Assembly: GCF_014898815.1 (NCBI RefSeq)
Contig: NW_026515540.1
Location: 992,001-1,056,000 of the forward strand
Source: Panonychus citri
Taxonomy: Eukaryota > Arthropoda > Arachnida > Trombidiformes > Tetranychidae
Reading direction: 5' to 3'
DNA: 64,000 nt
The notes under the pieces are model-generated. The model made no database searches and was not told the origin of the DNA. It worked only from the letters and a program-made list of their open reading frames with translations. This document shows positions 13,369 to 26,832 of the stretch, piece by piece; position 1 is the stretch's first letter, and each line of letters starts with the position of its first letter. The position numbers were made by a program, and so were the translations under genes.

Positions 13369-15672
13369 TATCATCCTATTTCTTTTCCTTTCTTTCTTTC
13401 TCTCTTCATCTTTGAGCAGATGAAAATGAACTTAGATTAAGCTAAGATAGTAAAGATATTATCAGTTTGGTGAATGAAAATGATGGATAGAAAATTAGAA
13501 AAACAATAAATTACGTTTTATATTGTTACTCCATTTTGATTAAATCAATCTAATTAAACTCTCTTTCTCTTTGGTAATTGTTTCAATCAGATTTGTTTAC
13601 AAAGCCACTCCAGTCTCTCTCTCTCTCTCTCTCTCTCTCATTTCTTTTAATCATCTTACTTTCATTGCGTAAAAATAACTAATATTGTTTTTTTATTACT
13701 TTTCTTTTTTTTCTCTTCATCTTCTATGATCTAATTTACTTCAATTATCAGTCATTTAGATATTGCAGCTTTACTATTGAAACACAATTCTCAAGTTAAT
13801 GCAACCGATGCATGGGGATTCACACCGTTACATGAGGCTGCACAAAAAGGACGAACTCAATTGTGTGCCTTATTACTAAATCACGGTGCTAATCCACATT
13901 TAAAAAATAACGATGACCAAACAGCCCTTGACCTCGCAACAGCGGAGGATGTCCGTTGTCTCCTTATGGATGCAATGGCAACCAATGTATCAGTCACTTC
14001 AACTAAAACCTCTCCCATTTCAAAAGTAATCACTACCACTTGTACCTCCACCTCAACCACCACAGGCTCAGGCTTACACTCGTCAACACCCTCATCATTA
14101 CCATCTTCATCTTTATCCACCACACCCACACCAAACGGATTAAACATCACAGAGGAAATCGGTGAAATTGTTATCAAAAATATAACCAATGATATTATCG
14201 ACACCATTGTCAACAACAACGTTATTAACAATCTTGATAATGATTCCAAGACTAAGATTATCAATAATGTCGTTAATAACAACAACATCAATAACATCAA
14301 CAACAACAACAACAATAATAATAACAACAACAACAACAATATCAATAATAATAATATCATCACCAGTCAAAATGATAAAGTGAATAATAATAATAATAAT
14401 ATCATCACTCTGAATGGTAAAAGTGCCAACGGTGTTATTAAAAACAAGACAATTGACGGAATCATCGCTGAAGTCAATGGTACTTGTATTAAAACCGTTG
14501 AACCGGTAAAAGGATCAGCTTCACCAACATCATCTTCGTCTTCATCTTTCTCATCATCGTCTACATCATCATCTCCAGTTTCCATGACTAAATTAGATTA
14601 CAATGTGCCTTCCGCCCTTAACCTACTTATTTCTCAACGAAACTCTGCCAATGTCAATGGTGATGTTTCCTCATCCTCCAGTGGGTTAGGACACTCCTCC
14701 AAGGCTGATGGTGGAAATGGTAACAATGGTAACAATTTAAAGAAAACATTTCCCTCTCTGACTAACTACATGTTACCTGGCTCGACGCCACAAATTGCTA
14801 TTAGCTCATTCTTGACTAACCTTGGACTTGAGTGTTTGATTGAACTTTTTGAAAGAGAACACATAACCAGTGATATTTTAGCAGAAATGGGTCACGAAGA
14901 GTTAAAACAGATCGGTGTTACCGCTTATGGCCATCGTCATCGTCTATTGAAAGGAATTGAAAAGTATCTTCTATCAAATCATTTATCCTCATCACCTCAT
15001 AATCCTGAATGGTTTTTCATGTTACTCATTCCAGCCACTTCAGGAACCATTTTGATTGACCTATCATCCAATGATGCTGAATACAAGTTGGTTGAAGATG
15101 AGATGCAAAGTACCATTCGAGAACATAAAGATGGAGGTGCGGCTGGTGGTGTTTTCACCCGATATCACGTAATCAAAATTGAACGAATCAGTAATCGTAA
15201 ACTTTGGGAAAGATATTTACATCGTCGCCAAGAGATTTGTGAAGAGAATCATTTATACGCCAATGAGAGGATGCTTTTCCATGGGTCACCTTTTATCAAT
15301 GCCATTATTCAAAAAGGTTTCGATGAAAGGTATGCTTATATTGGCGGTATGTTCGGAGCGGGAATCTATTTCGCCGAGAATTCATCTAAAAGTAATCAAT
15401 ACGTTAATGGTATTATGGGTGGAAACGGATGTACTGCCCATAAGGATCGATCTTGTTACTCCTGTAAACGTCAATTACTCCTTTGCCGTGTTGCCCTTGG
15501 TAAATCATTTTACCATTTTAGTGCTCTTAAAATGGCCCACGCCCCACCAGGCCATCATTCCGTTGTGGGAAGGCCAAGCGGCGGTGGATTATCATACCCA
15601 GAATATGTTGTCTATAGAGGTGAACAAGCGTATCCTGAATACCTAATAACATACCAAATTGTCAAACCTTAA
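12811..15672 (+). CDS. Tankyrase-type poly(ADP-ribose) polymerase, short form
   Basis: Two exons, 12811-13148 and 13752-15672, separated by a 603 bp intron (GTAAGT to CAG), give 752 residues. Ankyrin repeats matching the fifth cluster (ARC5) of animal tankyrases occupy about residues 32-165. A low-complexity linker with an Asn run (about 265-333) and Ser runs follows. A SAM domain lies at about 465-519 and the PARP catalytic domain at about 532-752. The H-Y-E triad is visible as HGSP, GIYFAE and AYPEYL; the zinc site is intact as GC-x2-H-x4-C-x2-C. Known tankyrases ADP-ribosylate proteins such as axin and use SAM for polymerisation. Vertebrate forms are about 1,170-1,330 residues with five ankyrin clusters; only one is encoded here. 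The start is uncertain (12811 or 12847), and upstream exons outside the window cannot be excluded. Confidence 0.9.
13149..13751 (+). other. Tankyrase intron with two CT microsatellites
   Basis: A 603 bp intron splitting a glycine codon inside the ankyrin cluster (phase 2). It carries (CT)n tracts at about 13332-13365 and 13614-13639. It is the longest intron I could define in the window. Confidence 0.85.
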
Positions 15673-16581
15673 TCAATCATTTTTCCATCTTTTAATCATC
15701 AATTCTTAAACACCAACAACAAAATTACATCCTAAAAACATCATTCTCATCATAATCATCAATTTTAATTCTCAAATGAATTAAAACAAGTTAAGCAAAA
15801 TCTAATTAACAATTAATATATATTTATAAATAATTATTATAGTACTTTTATTGTAAATAGATTATATCAAATTTAAAGATTTATATAAATATGAATATAT
15901 TATATATAAGTTATATACATATCACACATTCACATGAAGATTTATATATATATATTAATTGATTGTAATTAAAATCACCGAATGATTTTAATATTGATGA
16001 CAATTGACAACTATTGATAATTAACCGCAAAAACCGCTTCAAGTATCTCACCTTGCGAGTTGATTTGTAGAGGTAAATAATATAATCCCCATTTGATTGT
16101 AATTGTTTTGTGCGATTTGATTGTTATAATTAATTGTATTTTCTTTTCTCTTCTTTTAATTAATAGGTAAAGCCAAGGACCTTTTGATTAAATTAATGAT
16201 TAGACAACAAAAAATAATAACATTGCCATTGGAAATGACAAAAAAAGGGATTGGATTGAGATTAAAAATGATCCTGTTTACTATAAATAATGATTGATTG
16301 GTGATTACAGTTTGTCCTGATTACAATTTCATCAACATCATCCTGAAGGAGGAGGAGGAGGAGAAGGATGATGATAATAAGAAAGATGAGAAGGAAGAGG
16401 AAATATCAAGCTATCTGCCAATTCTGGATTCCAACGAAGTCATTGAAATGTTCATCTGTCAAATATCAATATCGTTGTTATCATAGTTTATATTCACTGT
16501 TTTCTTCTCTCCCTTGCCCTCTCTCTTTGCTCTTACCCACTGGATGCCAAAAGATGATATTGAAAGAGTGGCTAAACTGAC

Positions 16582-16624
<43 letters not shown>

Positions 16625-19600
16625 TTATCGCTATTCCTAAATTTTCCTTCACTTTCCCTGGTGTATGAAAAAATATTTATCTTCAACTCTCGATTGATGC
16701 TGGTCAGCTCGTTGGCTTCATTTCTATTCTCTCTCTCTTTCTTTTACCCTGATATATTTTTTATCATCTCTTATTTCTTTTTCTTCTTAGTCTTCATCTT
16801 CTCTTTCTTTCTATCCTCCTCTTTTCTTCTCTTTCTTTTTCCTCTCTGGTCAATCCTAATACCTGCTTCTTTTGATTATAGCTGCTTCTCCTGCTGCTCA
16901 CGGCTTGGTAGACAAGAATGCATTTTAGTAACAAAGTCAACAAGCACCTCTCTCTTTCTCTCTCTCTCTCTCCCTTTATCTTCCCTCGCTGTGTTCTCTC
17001 TTTCTCTTTCTCTCTCTCTTCTCATCTTCTAGTTTCTCCTCCCATCAATCATTGAAAAAAAATAACCTGTTCCTATGATGATGAGGAACACAAGCAGCAA
17101 AGCAACAGAAAAGTAAAAAACTAAGCAAAATAAACGCAAAGTAATGTGATGATGATGACGATGAAAGAGGAGACACTAGAAATGGTCCATTTTGTAAGAG
17201 TCCAAGAGAGAAAGAGAAACAAGTTAAAGAGTTTGTATTACCTGGACACACAAATTCCGCTTCCTTGCCTAATGATAATGAAACATTTCCTCTCTCGTTC
17301 ATCATCATCATCATCATCTCTTTTTAGGTAAATTATCATTATCATAATTATCCAGGTTATAATAACCTAGACTCTAAATCATTATCATCTTAACCCTTTC
17401 ACTTACTCAACTCACAATTTAAAAACTCTTCAATCACACAACTCACTCATGATGATGATCATCATCCCATTTGTTTCTAAAAAAAATTCTGATGATGACC
17501 AACATTCAATTCTTTCCCTTTTTCATTCGCTGAGCGAAGCAAAAGAAAGCAAAAAATAATTCTACCTGTAAATTTACCTCCATCTCCATCTCCATCATCA
17601 TCTTTCCATTGTTTCCCCTTTCATCATCATCATCATCATCTTTTCTCTTCCTTCCTTCCTCCCTCTTCCACTCCAATATATAATATATATTATTATTATT
17701 ATTATGATTAACTAAATTGTAAGCTTGTTGAACAAATTTATGATTTAACTAAATTGATCATAGACTTACACCATAGACACACCACAATATTCAACAACCA
17801 CACACAAGAAAAAACCACAACCTACACAATTAATAAATTGGAAAAATTAAATTGTATTTTTTTGACAAAAGAGTAAAAAAGAAACTGTTTCTTTGTGAAA
17901 TCTTAATTGTTACCACGATTTATTTAAAATGATTAACTTTCCATCGGAAAATCATCTGTGAAATTATTTCATTAACAATTAAACTGATTGAAAACGAGGA
18001 AACTAAAACAATTAAATTTGATTTCCAAGGTTAATCAACAATAGTTAATAAAAAAAAACTATTTAAAGGAAATCAGGGAATCGTTTACAAATGCGATTAC
18101 GTAAAAAATTAATAATCAGATTGATTTACAATTAAAAATCAATGGTAATTGTTACTTGTTAGTCACGATCAATATTTTACCATCGCAATCAATTAAAAAT
18201 TGCAAAGCAAAAGCAGCAAACAATTAACTAGATAAACAAGAAATTACAATTAATAGTAACACCTTAAAAGGAAATCACAATTATTGTCAATAAACATCAA
18301 CAATTAATGGAACTAATTTCAATGACAAAGCAACAATTTAATTTTAATTGTTGTTCGGGCACAAAGTATCCAATGTGATTGTTTTTAATTGCCCGGGTAA
18401 TTTTTAATTGTTGGAATTGGAAACTAAATATTTGAAGAGAAGAAGTTTTTTTTTGTTAATTGTTGATGTTACTCATTAATAGAGGAAAATGAGAAGTTGA
18501 ATTTAATCAATAATGATTAATGATTTTGATTAAGATTAACCTTGTATTAACCTTGTAGGTGAATTAGTTACACTAATCACGATTGTAAATAATAAATTGT
18601 TATCAATGGTAATTACAATTAATATCAATTTTGTCATTAATTCATTTTTCCTCTTTTAATTGTTGTTATCTTTTTCATTTCTTTCAGTAATTAATTATGT
18701 TTCTTGATTAATCGGATTATAAACATTTCTATTTAATAGATTGCATGTTAATTGCTATTGATTTTTTTCAATTAACTTGGATAATTGTTATGATTTGATT
18801 GCTGTGCATATGATGCTCCAAGTTTTATATTTCCATTTCAATTATCAATTATTGATAATTAATCAATAAGACTTGTGACTCTTTGATGGGTTAATTGTTG
18901 GAAAGGATAATCAGTTGTTTGAATAATTGTCACTGAAAGCCTGTAATTAACAAAAGTTTCATATGATACATACAAATACTAATAACATGTTCATTGATTA
19001 ATCATGATGAGTAAAAAAATTGCTTGATAATAGCAAATTATCAATTAATTGGTTAGTTAGCAATCATGATAATATGAAATAATGTCATTAATGTATGAAA
19101 GTGACAAAGTAACATAAGATTGTTACTTTGTTAATTAGTTTGACAAGTTAATTGGAAAAGGTTGAAGAGTTCAAATGGAAATGTTTAAATGGTAAATTAA
19201 ACAACAGGTATATCTCACAGGTAGAGAAACATATTAAACGCCAGGAAATGTAAATCAAATCATAATTTGGACGCTAATTACAGTTACAACGCTCTAATTA
19301 TGATGAATCCATTTCGATATTAATTAAAATCACTTCTCTTCCTCTTTCTTTCCTTCCAGCGGAAAATTGATAAAACAACAAAATTAAAGTCTTATAAATC
19401 ACATAGAGGAAGAAGACGAAAAAATTAATATATTAATATAAGAATCTCAAGAGATGATAATCATCGTCATGAATCGAAAAGCAAATGGAAGATGAACAAA
19501 AGTCATGACTATTATTCTGGGTGAGTCCAAATTCACTGCAAAGGTAAAGAAGAAGAAGAAGAAGAAGAAAACAAAATATGAATAAAAGATCCATAAAAAA

Positions 19601-22600
19601 AAGAGATTGGATGTATAATTAAAAATCGTTTTCCTATGAAAGATGGAGAAAGAAAATAAGAGAGAAGAAGTAGTAAAAAGAGAGAAGAAACCAAAAAGAT
19701 GAAGAAAAGGTCGATTGTAAAACTGTATGATGTTTTCTCCGAATGAATGAAGTTGAATGAATGAAAAAGCTTCACAAGTTACTAAACTTCACCTCAATTC
19801 TGTGAATACTTGTTGGCGCCACACTTATTGCTTTTTCTTTCTTCTAAGACTCTTTCTTTTCTTACCTTTCTTCATCTTCATCTTCTCCTTTTTTATCATC
19901 TTCTCTTGGTCGTTCTCTCCCATTTACCATTGCCTTTTATCATCCTCCTTGTTGTTGTTGTTGTTGTTGAATGGGTGGTTGAGAGAGAGAACCATTTTAT
20001 CGGATGAAAACTCCCATTAAAATGAATGCAGCCCATTGATGGAACAATCTCAATGTAGATTTCTTTCTACTTTTCCCTGGTTCCTTTTGAGTCCTTTTTT
20101 CTTAAGAAAAATTGGATAGAAGAAAAAAAAGAAAATGATGATGATGATGATGAAGACGATGAAAAGAAAGTGAGATAGAAAAGGAAGAAAGGAAAGAAAT
20201 GGATGATGAAGACAAATAACATCAATAGTAACCAGAGGCTAAAAGGAAAGTAACATCATAAGAAAAAAGAAAAAATCATAATAATAAAATAATAACAAAC
20301 CTTGAATGATTCAAATGAAGTTGATTATGATGATTACTATGAATTGATGTCCTTTTTACGTTAATCGTCATCAAAATGTAAATTATAACTTGATTGTAAT
20401 TTAATGTTTACAATTAACTATTATGTTGAATATCACAGAGACTTGAATCGTATTAAGATTTTGTTATTTCGACTTGAATTTTTTTCCCCTTTGATTCTAA
20501 TCATTTTCTCCGTGATTGTAACAATTATCTGTAATTAAGACAACATTCATTAGTTAATTTGATTTAAATTAATACCTAGTACATGTTATTTAATTATAAT
20601 TCAAGTAGATTTGATGTACTATCAAAATATCAACAAGAAAAAACAATCAACTTGATATTAAGTTTTCTTGTTTGTCTCTTGAAACTCAATCGATTTGTCT
20701 TTAATGGATTGATATTTGTTATTTTGATTAACCTTTCAACAATTAAAGTTAATCTCTTCAATCATTCATCATTTAAGATCTTCCATTTCATTTACTAGAA
20801 GTAAAAACGATTTAAAATCTCAATTTCTCTTCTTCTCATAAGTAATTTGATGACAATTGACAAATGATACGAAACATTGCAAGAGTAAAATGAACACTTT
20901 GATTGATCAAATTTCTCACAACTCAACTTACCTCAAACGATTTGATTGCCCGTAATTATTACTAATTATAAACATAATCATCAGCATTTTGTCATCTTTT
21001 TATCTTCGTCTGATATCTTGAGCCATCATTTGAATTATGATTGAGTAGATGAAGGTTAGAATCAAAGCTAAGGATAGAAAATGAAAAAAAAAGAGTAACA
21101 AGAATGAAATTGATCCTTTTACGTGGAGAAAAATTTTATCTTCATCTTATTATTATTAAATTAGTTGATATCTAATTACCATTCATCAGCATTTTCGTTT
21201 TTCTCATCAAAATTTAACCAAAACATAATTTAAACGTAATTCAATCATCATCCTAATCAACAGAACAATTTGTTTTCCTTTCAGCTCCTTGATCATTTTT
21301 CTGTGTATTTTGTTTGGTTATCCTTCATCTCTATGTGGTTATGTATTTTACTGTAATTGATGTTGATGATTTACTGATGGTGATTAAGTTGATTCAACAG
21401 ATAAAGATTGATTGTTAATCATAGAGTGAAAATAACTATAGAGATCAAGGGTTAATCACAAAATCCATCAATGAAATTAATCTATTGAGAAACAAAGTGT
21501 CTTAGGCCTTGGATATTTTGTTTATCTCTCTCGCTCTTTTCCGATTTGTTTGACCACCATTTTAAAGATGAGGATGAAAAATAAGAAGAAGATGTTGTTG
21601 GTGATGAAGATGATGATGTGAAGAGTGATGAGGATGGAAAAGGAAAGAAGAAAAAAAGATTTAAATGAAAGATGAACCTGGAAGATAAAGAAAAATAAGA
21701 AGATAAAGTTAGAATGAGAGAAACAACAAAAGATAAGCTTTAAGTGTATGAACAAGTAGAAAAGGTTATCATATGATAAATCTCAGAGAAAGATGAATAC
21801 ATAAGACTTACCTTTAATCTTTCATCTTAATCATAATTATCTTTTACCGGTCATTAATTTTGTCTCAAATATCTAATGTTTGTGTTAAAACGAAACAATT
21901 AACATTCAAAACAAAAATCAAACTTGCAACTTTAATCAATCACTTGGTCCACTTTGATACAAGCAGCTCCATCCAATGGAGACCAGATTAATTAATGCTA
22001 AAAAAATCAACAGATTTAAACTTCAACAATTAGGAAAATTAGAAAACAATTAAATGATATTGAATTGTAACAATAGCAAAGAGATGAACAAAATTGATTA
22101 ACTTACATTTGACATCATCAAATTTAACCAGTTGACATTGATAACTATTGAATTTTCCAATTGATGATTTAGAATGAAAGATAATCAGGTAGTTTGTTTC
22201 TTTCTAATTGTTATAAATTGCAAAACAAATTAAATCAGGTCGAGGTAAATACAATTGTAGAAGAAGATGAAAAGATTAAACTAACCATAGAAAAAAAGAA
22301 CAAAAAAAAAAGGTTTATTGACACAACTCATTCTATTGAATCTCTTATTGTTAATCATGAAATGGTAAAAGTAGTAATCAAAACTTACCATTAATAGTAA
22401 ACAATTTGAATTTTGAATGAACCTTGGCCTTGTTTCCGGAACAATTAACTAGATTATCAGGTAAGAATTAAAAAAAAAACAACAAGAGTTAATAGTTTCC
22501 AATGACAAAACGACACAGAATAAAAAATGAACCAAACAAGTTAATTGATGAGAACAAGAAAACAAATAAAAAACAATCAGAATGCTGATTGATTGTTGAT

Positions 22601-23887
22601 GATTAATTAGAATTGAACAAGTGAAAGATGTTAATTTATCTGAGAATCAACCACAAGAATCAAGATGAAGAAAATGCTTGAGGTTAAAGAAGAAGAGAAC
22701 TAATTGTTTTTAGAATTGGAAGGAAAAAGTAACTCATGTAAGTGATAAAAAGAGAAAAAAGAAAACCAAAAATTCGAATTCTCTTTTAGTTGGTTTGTTG
22801 ACGTTTCTCTTTCTCTTGTTTCTATTAGTTGATTATCTGATTGTCGTTAATCGTCTCGTCGTCTAGTCTCCAGTCACCTTAATCCCTTTTTCTCCACTGA
22901 CCGGGCCAACCTTAATTCTCAAAGCTTTTAAATTACTTGGACTTGTCTGTGTTTCTATCTGTTTACCTTATCGATTCTCTGTCTACCTCTTTCTTTTTTC
23001 TTCTTTTCTCTTTTAATTTTTTTTTTCTCACCAAAAAGTGTTTTCTTTTTACTCACTCGGCTTCATTTCTATTTTTCTCTTCCTTTCGTCATCAACAATT
23101 TTCTTTTTCTTCTTCTCTTTCTCTATCATCATTCTACCTAAAACTCCCTCTTTATCTCATCTTCATCTTCTTTCTGTTTTTCGTCATCTTCATCTTCTCC
23201 CAAACTCTGGGCTACTTGTTGTCTTTCCACTTGGAGTTGATTTGTTTTCCTCATCATCTCATCATCTCAACATCATCTCATCTTTTCCCTTGAAATTTTA
23301 TCCCATATGTGTTATTGGTGCTCTTTTTTTTTGGTAATATCTTCGCATGGATGATAATCAACAATTGATGTTAAAAAGAGTAATAATATAATATCATATT
23401 ATTAATAGAAGAAACTGTATAATTTAAAGTGTAAAAAATGGCCTCAATCTAATTCTGTCTTTTTTTTTACTTCTAATAATCAACATCATCTTTAAACTAT
23501 TCTTTTTCTTTTTTCTTCTTCTCACCGTCATCATTTCTCATCTTCCTCAAAATATCATCAAAATTTTGCTTCTTCTTCTTCTTTTTAATCCTGTCTTCTT
23601 TTCTTCTCAGTGTGTATACTGGTTTACCTGGTCTCTTGTACTTTATTGATGACAAATCTTCTCTTTCTTTTGAGGTGGTGATTGAGAATAAATTCTTTTC
23701 TCTTCTTTTATTATCTCTTTTTTTGTTCTTTACATCAAACACCAGTAACAAGGTTAAAACGGTTAATTTGGTTAACTGTTTTTCTTTTCTTCTATTCTAT
23801 TTTCTATTCCATTTGAATTGCAAACAAAAAGTAATCAAAGTGTATCCATCAATTTGTTGTGCTTCTTCTGGGTTTTATCCCATCACC
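15673..23887. other. Non-coding stretch between the tankyrase and serpin genes
   Basis: Begins with the AT-rich tankyrase 3' UTR. 16300-17330 is strongly strand-biased, with CT runs (16584-16617 is pure) that create spurious Leu/Ser-rich frames. 17340-22900 is AT-rich with many AACAATTAAC-type words. 22800-23600 is pyrimidine-rich and probably holds the serpin promoter and 5' UTR. The serpin frame stays open upstream to 23612, but the residues before 23888 (Leu/Phe/Ser-rich, no serpin homology) look untranslated. No gene, tRNA or transposon end is supported here. Confidence 0.55.
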
Positions 23888-25249
23888 ATGTTACTTTTTT
23901 TATTCATCGTGTTATTATTGACCGAAGGAAGTTACCAGAAATGTTATGATGATGATTTCGTTTCCAATGGACATCATCTTTCAGATAGTCCATCTAATTA
24001 TTCACGTTCCCTCATCTCTGGGTTACAAAAATTTTCTTTTGACATTTTACGTTCTCTTCATAACTTTGAATCTAAAGACTCATCGCCTGGATTAATATTA
24101 AGTCCATTCTCAATCTGGTCTGCTCTCCTTGTTTCCTACATGGGTGCTCGCCATGAGACTGACCGTGAGTTAAGGTCAGTATTGGGGTTGAACAATGTTC
24201 CCAAACATGCTGTTGGTATGGCCTATCAAGGGTTACGTTTTTGGTATCAATTGAAGAAAAATGTTTCCCTCGTATCAAAGGAACCATCTAAAAAGATGGC
24301 CTACTCGATTGCTAATAAGATTTTCATCAATGATGCACTTACACTTAATGATTGTGTCAAACAACATTTCGCAACGGAAGCCGCTTCGATGGATTTCACC
24401 TCAGATCCTGGATCAGCTCGTCAGGCTATCAATTCATGGATAGAAGAGGAAACTCATGGTAAAATTAAAGATCTTATTCCAGTTGGTGGTGTTACTCAGT
24501 GGACGACAATCATTATCGCCAATGCGCTCTATTTTCACGCTAAATGGTACAATCAGTTTGATTCAGCGAAAACTGAAGTTGGAACTTTCCATGTTACCCC
24601 TGCTGAGTCAATTAAAATTCCCTTCATGAAATTAACCGCCAATCTTATGTATGGTGTTAGTGAAACTCTTAGATGTACAGTATTGGAACTTCCATATGCT
24701 AATCAAGATTTCTCCATGTTAATCCTTCTTCCTGATCCATCGAAAGGTGTTGATTCGTTGATTCGTCAGTTGAAGCCCAGTCATTTGGATGATATTGTGT
24801 CCAACATGTTTGACGATGAAATTTCCGTCGTTTTACCAAAATTCAAAGCTGAACAAGAACTGGAACTTGCTGGTCCCTTGTACTCAATGGGAATTAAGAA
24901 ATTGTTTGACCCACGATTTGCCGATTTATCCGGTTTCTTTCAACCAAATCCTCCAGCGTCTTCTTCACCTCCAACAGTTTCTAAAAATGTTAAAAGTAAA
25001 AATTCAACATATGATTTCAAATTGTCGACAAAAGGAGTCACAGTTAATTCAGTTGTACACAAAGTATTTATTTCAGTTAATGAAGAGGGAACTGAAGCTG
25101 CCGCGTCAACAGCTATTCTCATCGCCCGATCAGGTCGACCTGCTTTTCCAACGCGATTTGTTGTCAATCGACCTTTTCTCTTTCTAATTAGAGACACAGC
25201 AACAAATGTCATTCTTTTCATTGGAATCGTTCGAAGGCCTGGTGAATAA
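23888..25249 (+). CDS. Secreted serpin (serine protease inhibitor)
   Basis: Intronless frame of 453 residues from the ATG at 23888, chosen because it gives a clean signal peptide (Met-Leu-Leu-Phe-Leu-Phe-Ile-Val-Leu-Leu-Leu then TEGSYQ). Serpin helices and sheets follow through the C-terminal signature FVVNRPFLFLI (about 424-434). The reactive loop starts with the inhibitory hinge EEGTEAAAST (about 399-408), rich in small residues as needed for loop insertion. The scissile region reads IARSGRP (about 412-418), so trypsin-like proteases are the likely targets: P1 is Ser415 by strict counting, Arg414 if the loop is one residue short. A Pro/Ser/Lys-rich insert lies at about 353-372. Family knowledge suggests control of a haemolymph or secreted protease cascade. 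The target is unknown. Confidence 0.93.
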   Translation: MLLFLFIVLLLTEGSYQKCYDDDFVSNGHHLSDSPSNYSRSLISGLQKFSFDILRSLHNFESKDSSPGLILSPFSIWSALLVSYMGARHETDRELRSVLGLNNVPKHAVGMAYQGLRFWYQLKKNVSLVSKEPSKKMAYSIANKIFINDALTLNDCVKQHFATEAASMDFTSDPGSARQAINSWIEEETHGKIKDLIPVGGVTQWTTIIIANALYFHAKWYNQFDSAKTEVGTFHVTPAESIKIPFMKLTANLMYGVSETLRCTVLELPYANQDFSMLILLPDPSKGVDSLIRQLKPSHLDDIVSNMFDDEISVVLPKFKAEQELELAGPLYSMGIKKLFDPRFADLSGFFQPNPPASSSPPTVSKNVKSKNSTYDFKLSTKGVTVNSVVHKVFISVNEEGTEAAASTAILIARSGRPAFPTRFVVNRPFLFLIRDTATNVILFIGIVRRPGE

Positions 25250-26832
25250 TTAATCAGCTAATTGTTAATTAAAATGCTGCAATCACTTTTCACTCATCTT
25301 CGCCTTCATCATCATCTTGAAACCCATCAAACAATTACGACAAAAGATGACACCAACATCATTCATCAATAATCAACATGTACTTATCTTCATCAATCTT
25401 CATCATCATAACAATTACTTAATGATTGACTAATTTCTTGGTCAATCTACTGTAAATCTTAATTGTGATCCTACATATAAATACGTTAAAATTAAACCTT
25501 TACAAACGAAACTGCATGATTGTTATGGACAATTAAACTCATTGCAATTGAAATTTTCCATTTGTCCTTATGTAACTAAATTGTTTAATTAAGCTACTTT
25601 TGTAATTGACAATTAGTGACCACCCAACAATTTAGAGATTATGTAAAAAAAATTACCTTAATTATGTTTAATCTTATTGTTTTTGTAAAAGGTTAATCAG
25701 AAATCTCATTCCCACTATTTGTGTATTTCCAAGTAATTATTAATTATTAATCTCTCAAAAATTGTAATTGATTTAGAACAATTTGTTAATAACTGACGAT
25801 TAATTAATTTGCAAATGTGAAATACTATTTATCAATTTTTGAAAACTTCCAAGTGATTACCTTAATTAAAAACAATCAACAAACATCAATATCGTTTCCC
25901 ATTAATTTCAATGTTAAACATTTACCTTGATTTTAATCAGCTGTTAATAAGAAATCAGATCAACAATTAACCGCGCAGATGAAAAAACGAATCAACAATC
26001 AGCCCTGATACTTGGTAATCAAATGAATTAACTGATTACCCTTGAGTGAGTATGATGGTTAAATCAGAATTAGAATAGAGGAAAAAAAATGATCCCTTAA
26101 TTAGCTACAAACAATTAAATCATTTTCTTTACAGATACAATTTGATTCTGTTGATTTGATCAACCAAATCGTTGATTAAGGTTGAATGGTCTGTAAAATT
26201 GAACAAAATCCAATCAAAGTGCTTTTTTCTTGATTGTAATACAATTACATCTTATTGTAGCAATCAAATTTACCTCAAGCTAATTAATGTTGGTAAATTG
26301 TTACCAATTAATCAAAATGACGAGAAACAGGTAACCGAAATTTGTTTTAATTGTTTGACAACAAACACTTGAATACATTTCCAATTGATACCAACACCTA
26401 TCAAAGAATCATAATAATCCTGGTTTGTCCAGAAATCTTAATTGTTGACGTTAATTGTTGATGTTAATTGTTGATTTAATGACAAATTGTTCGGGAAAAA
26501 AGATTCTGGTTTTCTGGTTTCAGTGATTAAATGAAAGCCCAATGGAGTGTGGGGGTTTCATTTAGGAAACAATTCTGAGCTCAAGTTTAAGGGGAATTAA
26601 AAGGAAACAATTAACAAACAATCAAATAAAAGTAAATTAATCATTAATTAAGTTTCGTTTTAATTTTATTGACAACAATCAATAACTTCCAATGGATAAG
26701 TTTACATGTTTGTTTGAAGCTTCATGTTTGTACAATCAGTTTGTAAGAAAAATACATCAATTGGTGATTTTAATTTAGTTAATTGTTGATTGTTTGGACT
26801 CTTTGAGGGTTAATTGTTGTTTCCAAAGGCCC
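25250..26832. other. Non-coding stretch between serpin and Gly/Tyr peptide genes
   Basis: Holds the 3' UTRs of two converging genes and AT-rich DNA. The one longer frame (26172-26372) begins at TTG with no ATG and shows no family features. I see no gene here. Confidence 0.5.

Noticed and set aside
13881..14585. Minus-strand frames opposite the tankyrase linker
   Set aside because: Leu/Val/Ile runs antisense to Asn and Ser codons; shadows of the real gene.
16298..17331. Several long frames on both strands
   Set aside because: They are Leu/Ser/Phe or Glu/Asp runs produced by CT and GA simple repeats, with no signal or domain.
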